Source of the DNA: Monilinia fructicola
Taxonomy: Eukaryota; Ascomycota; Leotiomycetes; Helotiales; Sclerotiniaceae
DNA: 64,000 bases
Assembly: GCA_008692225.1 (NCBI GenBank)
Contig: VICG01000014.1
Coordinates: forward strand, 1,861,001 to 1,925,000
Reading direction: 5' to 3'
The notes under the pieces are model-generated. The model had not been told where the DNA came from, searched no databases, and saw only the letters and a program-made list of their open reading frames with translations. The stretch's first letter is position 1; every line of letters begins with the position of its first letter. The position numbers were made by a program, and so were the translations under genes. Positions 62,562 to 64,000 of the stretch are shown here, piece after piece.

Positions 62562-64000
62562 TCAATTCCTGCTCCATATCTTTTTTCCCATCACCCAAGT
62601 TTGAAATAGATCCCCGCGATCATTTAGAACCACAAAATCCCCTCTCTTACCGGCCATAATCCGTCCTCTATCCTCTAAGAGCATCGCATTTGCCACATTT
62701 TCTGTAACAGTCAATACCGCCTTCTCAAGAGGTAGACATGCCCATTCCATGAGGTTCCTCACGCATTGATCTAACGGAATACATGTTCCCACTAGAGTTT
62801 CTGTTCCAGATATCGTAACTTTGTTTCCAACTTTGAGTTGCGGATGTGGAATTTGCGAATGTCCAGGGTACAGACCGTCGGGAAGACCAGAGAGCTCGAC
62901 GGAATCTGTTATCAGGATGGCTTTCTCTGGACCGGAGTGGTAGGCTAGAGAAACGATTGATGGATGAAGGCTTTGGTTTATCAGCATGAAATAGCAAAGC
63001 AGGGATGAATTGGAAAAGACGTCACGAAATGACATAGGAAGGTAGAAACATGTGACGTGACAAAGTTGACAAAGTTGACAAAGTCCAGATGCGCAAAGCC
63101 TAGCGTTAAGATTTGTAACCGTTACCCTGACTGGGAGTTGATAACTCTATATTCCCCAACTCAATTGGGCAGTTATGGATCTCCATGATTGAAGTTATCG
63201 CATATCTTGACCATGCTTCTGATTCATGAGGAATAAGTAATTTACTTACTGAATAGCATCAGCAATTAGTGAGAAATATGGTGACGCTTGACCTGATATG
63301 AGCCCTATGGATCTTTAGTAACAACTCACAAGTACAACCACTTCAACTCACCGGCCAATCCAGGTTCCCTGTGATGTAAGGGATTCATAGCATTAAAAGT
63401 GTGCGTCAAAAGTGTTGCACCAGCCAACTTCCCTTGACATCCCTCCTCAAAACTGGCGGCACTGTGGCCCATACTCACTTTGATATCATAGTCACGGACC
63501 AGGCTCCTGATATGTGTCAATGAACCCGGTAGCTCTGGGGCTATTGTAACAAGTTTGATCGCAGTTCTCAGATTGTGCTCTCCATAAACGTCTTCGAGAG
63601 ATGAAGATTCTGGGATGTGCATATTTTCGGCATTATGGGCACCTTTCTTACTTGGAGCAAGAAAAGGTCCTTCAACGTGAGCGCCTAAAACACTCGCACC
63701 TGTAGACGAATCAAACGGTCTTAGGAACGGTAGAACTTTTTGAAAGATATCGGGTTGAACAGTTGGTACTGTGGGGTAAAATGCAGTTACTCCTGTGCTT
63801 GGAAGATAATGCGATAGTTTCTGTAAAGCATCTTGATAATGAAGAGGATCAACATAATTGGTAAAATGGAAGCCCAGGGCACCATTTATTTGCAATTCGA
63901 TGAATCCAGGAGCGATCATCCTGTGCTCGAGATCTATCACCAGGGCATCGTCCCTACAGTCTTCATTTGGAATTATCATACCATGGCCGTTGATTGTGAG
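62562..64000 (-). CDS. dac1: N-acetylglucosamine-6-phosphate deacetylase, 5' end beyond window
   Basis: Cytosolic metal-dependent amidohydrolase that removes acetate from GlcNAc-6-phosphate in amino-sugar and chitin-derived GlcNAc catabolism. The frame is open at the right edge (LTINGHGMIIPNED), so the start lies outside. Three exons are visible: beyond 64000 to 63352, 63304-63250 and 62970-62562, with introns of 47 and 279 bp joined in phases 1 and 2. Motifs appear in order: MIAPGFIELQINGALGFHF; GAHVEGPFLAPSKKGAH with the metal-binding Glu; VSMGHSAASFEEG and THTFNAMNPLHHREPGLAG with metal/substrate His residues; LISGQASPYFSLIADAIHLH across the small middle exon; and ILITDSVELSGLPDG with the catalytic Asp. 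The C-terminus GRIMAGKRGDFVVLND is typical of amidohydrolases. It looks intact. In many fungi this gene sits in a GlcNAc-use cluster; partners would lie to the right. Confidence 0.92.

Overview
This is eukaryotic DNA from a filamentous ascomycete. The evidence is genes with short GT-AG introns, a Zn2Cys6 transcription factor, a HET-domain protein, several 2EXR-domain proteins, a secreted chorismate mutase, and a long AT-rich block whose remains look like the product of repeat-induced point mutation (RIP). The gene families and the AT-isochore structure suggest Leotiomycetes (Sclerotiniaceae-like). That assignment is an inference; no marker gene in the window proves it.

Layout. At 1-579 (-) lies the start of a Ser/Thr-rich protein that runs off the left edge. 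The stretch 0.6-4.3 kb has no intact gene but may hold a decayed P450 fragment. A distant 2EXR gene is at 4.7-5.6 kb (-), and a Zn2Cys6 regulator at 6.7-10.3 kb (-). A three-exon BET double-bromodomain protein (BDF1-like) is at 12.1-15.1 kb (-). A small-subunit-processome Utp12-domain protein is at 18.5-19.7 kb (+). From 20.4 to 33.4 kb there is an almost gene-free AT block. It contains the relic of a Ty3/Gypsy reverse transcriptase on the minus strand, a 98-unit AAT array, a 156-bp terminal-inverted-repeat element, a clean solo LTR with a 5-bp target-site duplication, and a pair of ~280-bp direct repeats decayed to different degrees. From 36.4 to 37.9 kb (+) is an SGNH-hydrolase-like gene with a one-base frameshift.

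From 40.8 to 55.6 kb is an accessory cluster: a HET-domain gene followed by four intact 2EXR paralogues and one frameshifted 2EXR pseudogene, with wide gene-poor spacers. This is the least ordinary part of the window. It looks like a lineage-specific family that duplicated and decays beside the AT block. From 56.4 to 60.1 kb (-) are two secreted enzymes acting on aromatic compounds: a chorismate mutase of conspicuously GC-rich composition and an extracellular intradiol ring-cleavage dioxygenase. At the right edge, from 62.6 kb on (-), is most of an N-acetylglucosamine-6-phosphate deacetylase for amino-sugar catabolism.

Housekeeping genes (BET protein, Utp12 protein, GlcNAc-6-P deacetylase) lie on the flanks. 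The fast-evolving genes and repeats lie between them. No tRNA, rRNA or CRISPR was recognised. Exon boundaries were read by eye from splice signals and reading-frame continuity. No database search was possible.
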